Part shown: positions 61,067-64,000 of the stretch, piece by piece
Layout: every line of letters starts with the position of its first letter
Numbering within the stretch: position 1 is the stretch's first letter
Source of the DNA: Strigamia acuminata
Taxonomy: Eukaryota > Arthropoda > Chilopoda > Geophilomorpha > Linotaeniidae
DNA: 64,000 nucleotides
Direction: 5' to 3'
NCBI GenBank assembly: GCA_949358305.1
Contig: OX442320.1
Location: 622,501 to 686,500, forward strand
Translations under genes and position numbers: made by a program
Notes under the pieces: generated by a model
What the model saw: only the letters and a program-made list of their open reading frames with translations
Told to the model about the DNA's origin: nothing
Databases searched by the model: none

Positions 61067-64000
61067 ATGGAGAGAGATAGAGATACAGAAACTTCCGAAC
61101 GCGATTTACTCACTGTGGAGCAAATTGAAATACTAGAGACCAGGTGGGAAGCACAACTTTCATCTCTCAACGACTTGCTGTCTTTGTCGGAGAAGACGAG
61201 CGATCCAGGAGAGTTAGAAGCGCTTCTGCTTACTGCAAATCTGAAAGAGACACGCGTTGTAAATGGCCTGAACGAGCTTCAAGTCTATTCTGAGCACGCG
61301 TTTTACCTTGAGGGTATCGAGAAACTGGAATCATCACAAACGAGAGTGGAACTTCTCCGAAGAAGGTGGGAGGTTTCAAAGCGGTCTATTCCAACCCTTG
61401 GAGGAAGACTCAACATGTCTACAGTTTCCGGTGCAAATACATCCCAGAATACTTCGACTTCTTTCCGCAAGAATTCCAAGTTACCCAAGCTTGAATCTGT
61501 CAAGTTTGACGGGGAAATAATCAAATACAAAACGTTTAAGAGCAACTTTGAAACTTCTGTTCATAATGACCCAGATCTGAGCAGTGTTGAAAAGTTACAA
61601 TACCTTCAAACTATGTGCACAGGTGAGGCGGCGGCTTTGATTTCTACCTTTCCTTTGATCGAGGAATCCTATGACTTGGCACGGGAAGAACTTGATCGTA
61701 ACTATGGCGATGAGGATGCGCAACAGACGGCTCTCATCCAATCCATTCGAGACTTAAAGACTGTTTCAAGCATATACCCGACAAAGGTGTTGAAGGCAAA
61801 TTTGACAAAGATTTCTTCAACAATACGACTTCTTGAGCAACTGAAGATTCCTGTACGGACATCTGGTGCATTTCTGATGCCGGACATTCTTAGCAAGTTT
61901 CCTGCTCCAATGACTTTGCGTTTTTACCAAGTCCACGGACTATCTTGCAAGAACATTTTGACCTTGCTTGACTTTTTCCAAAAGGAAGTAGCTATGGCGG
62001 AACGCACTGAAGCTGTTTCTCCTTCTGAAAAAGCAAAGAAGGAAAAGTCTGAAGTTGAGAAAACTAAAGTTAAAGGATCCATGACGACTTGCACTACGAC
62101 GCAAGACTCCAAACCGTCTTCAAGCGCCAAAGTGAAGACAGAGTCGAGACAAGAGAACAAGTCTGCGAATACCAAGGCACTCAAGTGCATTTTTTGTCAA
62201 GAAGACCATTTGAGCGGTTCTTGCAAAAAGGAATTCGAAATCAATGCAAAGATTGAATTGATAAAGAAAAACAGACTTTGCTTTAATTGTTTTCGAACAG
62301 GCCATCGCGTTGGTGACTGCAAAGTGAAGTTTTCCTGCAAGCATTGTGGCGGAAGACACCATTCAACCATTTGTAAGAAGTCTGAGGTGAACAATTCTCC
62401 AAGTCTGACAGAGAAGCCAAAGGAGTTGCAAGTGACCACACACGTCTCGTGCGCGATATCCACTTCTCTTCAACTCATGATTTTTGTTGCTGACCTCAAA
62501 ACAAAATCTGGAGGTTCACACCACATCAGAGGCATGATTGACCCGGGAAGTCATCGGTCATTCATTACAACTGAACTGGTGAACCGACTAAAGCTAAAGA
62601 AGTGCGGTAGTATTTCTGCGACCACACAACGGTTCAACGATTCTATTCCTGCTGCCACTGATTACGACGTGTACAACGTTACTCTTCAAAGTAAGAATGA
62701 CACACAAAGTTTCAAATTATCAATGCTTTCAGTGGAAAATTTGCCGAAAGTGCAAGGCATTTTGAATGCATCGGTAATAGAAAAGGTGAAGAAGCTGAAT
62801 CTTGAACTTGCCGAAGATCTGCCAGCCAAGACATCTCAAATAGACATTCTTTTGGGAGTTGATGCCTGGTGGAAAGTCATTAAAGATGGCAAAAAGAAAA
62901 TCAACGACGATCTTGGACTCATAAATACGTTATTTGGATGGGTGCTTATAGGAGCAGCCGGAAATACGGATTTATTCGAAGATGAAGCTGATTTGACTTC
63001 ATGTTGTAATACTTGCAACATAGAAATCCATGAACAATTGGACAAACTTTGGAATTTAGAGGCAATTGGGATTAATGCTGGTGAAAAGGAATCCGATTTC
63101 ACAAGAGATCGATTTGAAGCCACGACAAAACGTCTTGACGACGGAAGATACGAGGTGATGCTGCCTTTTAATGGACAAGAAACTGACTTGGACTCAAACT
63201 GGGAGCTCGCACTTAACCAATTAGCCAACACATTGAAGAGAATCGACTCAAATGACGATTATAAGAAGCGATATGACGACTCAATGTGGCAATACATTGA
63301 AGAAAACCACGCTGAGGAAGTTCCAACTGAAGAACGGTTCCTAAAGAAAGGGACATATAACATTCCACATCATCCAGTGATCAAAGAGGACCGGGAAACA
63401 ACGAAATTCAGAGTCGTATTCAATGCGTCGTCTGCGAAAAAAGGAAAACGCTCATTAAATGACTGCCTTTTTCCTGGACCATCCTTAAATCCAGATTTGA
63501 TATTGGTGATGGTCAGATTCAGATTGTATTGCATTCCAATCATCGCTGATATTAAACAAGCATTCCTCCAAGTGATGATAAACCCCACGCATAGGAATTT
63601 TCTGCGTTTTTTGTGGGTTTCGAGGCAATATTTCAAGAACCCCTATTCGTGGAAAAATTTGTGGAATAATATTATGATTTTGAGGATGATAGTCGTACCA
63701 TTTGGAGTTATTTCCTCTCCTTTTCTCCTGTGCGCAACAATTCGGAAACAAGCTGATCAATACAAAGAGACACATCCGAAAGAAGTTGATGCACTTGACG
63801 CCGGGATATACATGGATGATTTAACTTCTGGAGGTGATCACACGACAGACACAACAAAACATTGTGAAGAATTAAAAATGATTTTAGATGATGGGAAACT
63901 CCCACTTGTAAAATGGGCAACAGCCAATGAAAAGGTTTTCAATGACATCAAAGAAAAGGGATTTCACATGAGAAGTGACGGATTCTGTGAACAGGGAGTG
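61067..64000 (+). CDS. BEL/Pao gag-pol polyprotein, 3' truncated by the window edge
   Basis: One frame of 978 codons, no stop, running off the window. The ATG at 61067 is the first in frame after the TAG at 60971. Gag makes the particle: a DUF1759-like region lies at about residues 139-217 (LPKLES...FDGE, HNDPDLS, GEAAALI), a Lys/Glu-rich linker at about 320-370, then three zinc knuckles for RNA binding, C374-C377-H381-C386, C405-C408-H413-C418 and C424-C427-H431-C436, in the CX2CX3-4HX4C spacing typical of BEL/Pao. The A17-type protease has D492-P-G-S where other retropepsins have DTG/DSG. The linker domain (LGVDAWW, FGWVLIG, about 595-630) is followed by reverse transcriptase: HHPVIK from 768, FRVVFNASS, catalytic D828 in ADIKQAF, VPFG and the YMDD box with D917 and D918. 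RNase H and integrase should follow outside the window. It reads as functional. Reverse-strand frames here are shadows. Confidence 0.95.
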   Translation, partial: MERDRDTETSERDLLTVEQIEILETRWEAQLSSLNDLLSLSEKTSDPGELEALLLTANLKETRVVNGLNELQVYSEHAFYLEGIEKLESSQTRVELLRRRWEVSKRSIPTLGGRLNMSTVSGANTSQNTSTSFRKNSKLPKLESVKFDGEIIKYKTFKSNFETSVHNDPDLSSVEKLQYLQTMCTGEAAALISTFPLIEESYDLAREELDRNYGDEDAQQTALIQSIRDLKTVSSIYPTKVLKANLTKISSTIRLLEQLKIPVRTSGAFLMPDILSKFPAPMTLRFYQVHGLSCKNILTLLDFFQKEVAMAERTEAVSPSEKAKKEKSEVEKTKVKGSMTTCTTTQDSKPSSSAKVKTESRQENKSANTKALKCIFCQEDHLSGSCKKEFEINAKIELIKKNRLCFNCFRTGHRVGDCKVKFSCKHCGGRHHSTICKKSEVNNSPSLTEKPKELQVTTHVSCAISTSLQLMIFVADLKTKSGGSHHIRGMIDPGSHRSFITTELVNRLKLKKCGSISATTQRFNDSIPAATDYDVYNVTLQSKNDTQSFKLSMLSVENLPKVQGILNASVIEKVKKLNLELAEDLPAKTSQIDILLGVDAWWKVIKDGKKKINDDLGLINTLFGWVLIGAAGNTDLFEDEADLTSCCNTCNIEIHEQLDKLWNLEAIGINAGEKESDFTRDRFEATTKRLDDGRYEVMLPFNGQETDLDSNWELALNQLANTLKRIDSNDDYKKRYDDSMWQYIEENHAEEVPTEERFLKKGTYNIPHHPVIKEDRETTKFRVVFNASSAKKGKRSLNDCLFPGPSLNPDLILVMVRFRLYCIPIIADIKQAFLQVMINPTHRNFLRFLWVSRQYFKNPYSWKNLWNNIMILRMIVVPFGVISSPFLLCATIRKQADQYKETHPKEVDALDAGIYMDDLTSGGDHTTDTTKHCEELKMILDDGKLPLVKWATANEKVFNDIKEKGFHMRSDGFCEQGV

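Larger units (their letters stand above)
58672..64000 (+). mobile_element. Autonomous BEL/Pao LTR retrotransposon, 5' part (runs off the window)
   Basis: The satellite stops at 58671 and unique DNA begins TGTTGCAAACAACG. In order follow a probable 5' LTR (58672-60156), a primer-binding-site-like sequence (60171), a leader, and a long gag-pol frame from 61067 that stays open to the last base. The protein motifs (DUF1759-like gag, three zinc knuckles, A17-type protease, BEL-type reverse transcriptase with YMDD) assign it to BEL/Pao. RNase H, integrase and the 3' LTR are beyond the window. The absence of stops over 978 codons suggests a young, possibly active copy. Confidence 0.93.

Noticed and set aside
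61303-63920. Reverse-strand and +frame short ORFs in the gag-pol region
   Set aside because: They are shadows of the single long gag-pol frame, which has no stop before the window edge.

Overview
The window is eukaryotic repeat DNA, almost certainly from an animal. The clearest taxonomic clue is the gag-pol frame at the right end. Its motif order (DUF1759-like gag, three zinc knuckles, A17-type protease, reverse transcriptase with YMDD) is that of BEL/Pao LTR retrotransposons, a superfamily known only from metazoans. There are no host protein genes, rRNAs or tRNAs that I can support, and I cannot name the species.

About 50 kb of the 64 kb is one satellite DNA, head to tail in one orientation, in four blocks: 1-31542, 37545-42313, 43589-51848 and 53124-58671. 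It has a 140-bp monomer and a 147-bp variant with a T-rich 5' part, plus diverged subtypes. These are arranged in nested higher-order repeats: a 10-monomer 1421-bp unit, a 7-monomer 987-bp unit, a 6935-bp tandem duplication and a roughly 8-kb duplication at about 9.5-9.8 kb offset. This fits a centromeric or heterochromatic array shaped by unequal exchange.

Four LTR-type insertions interrupt the array. (1) 31543-37544 is a complete 6002-bp non-autonomous (LARD-like) element with two apparently identical 741-bp LTRs, a 4-bp target duplication, a tRNA-like primer-binding site and a 4.5-kb internal region that codes for nothing recognisable but is unusually full of short perfect hairpins. (2) and (3) 42314-43588 and 51849-53123 are two copies of one 1275-bp insertion, best read as a solo LTR on the minus strand, copied together with flanking satellite. 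(4) 58672-64000 is the 5' part of an autonomous BEL/Pao element: a probable 1485-bp 5' LTR, a primer-binding site, a leader, and a gag-pol frame open for 978 codons to the window edge.

The insertions share TGTT...AACA ends (TGTTGC...GCAACA in two of them), and the two insertions that can be checked have 4-bp target duplications. A BEL/Pao integrase and reverse transcriptase like those of element 4 could therefore have mobilised the non-coding elements; this is inference. The point of most interest is the hairpin-rich non-coding LTR element at 31543-37544.
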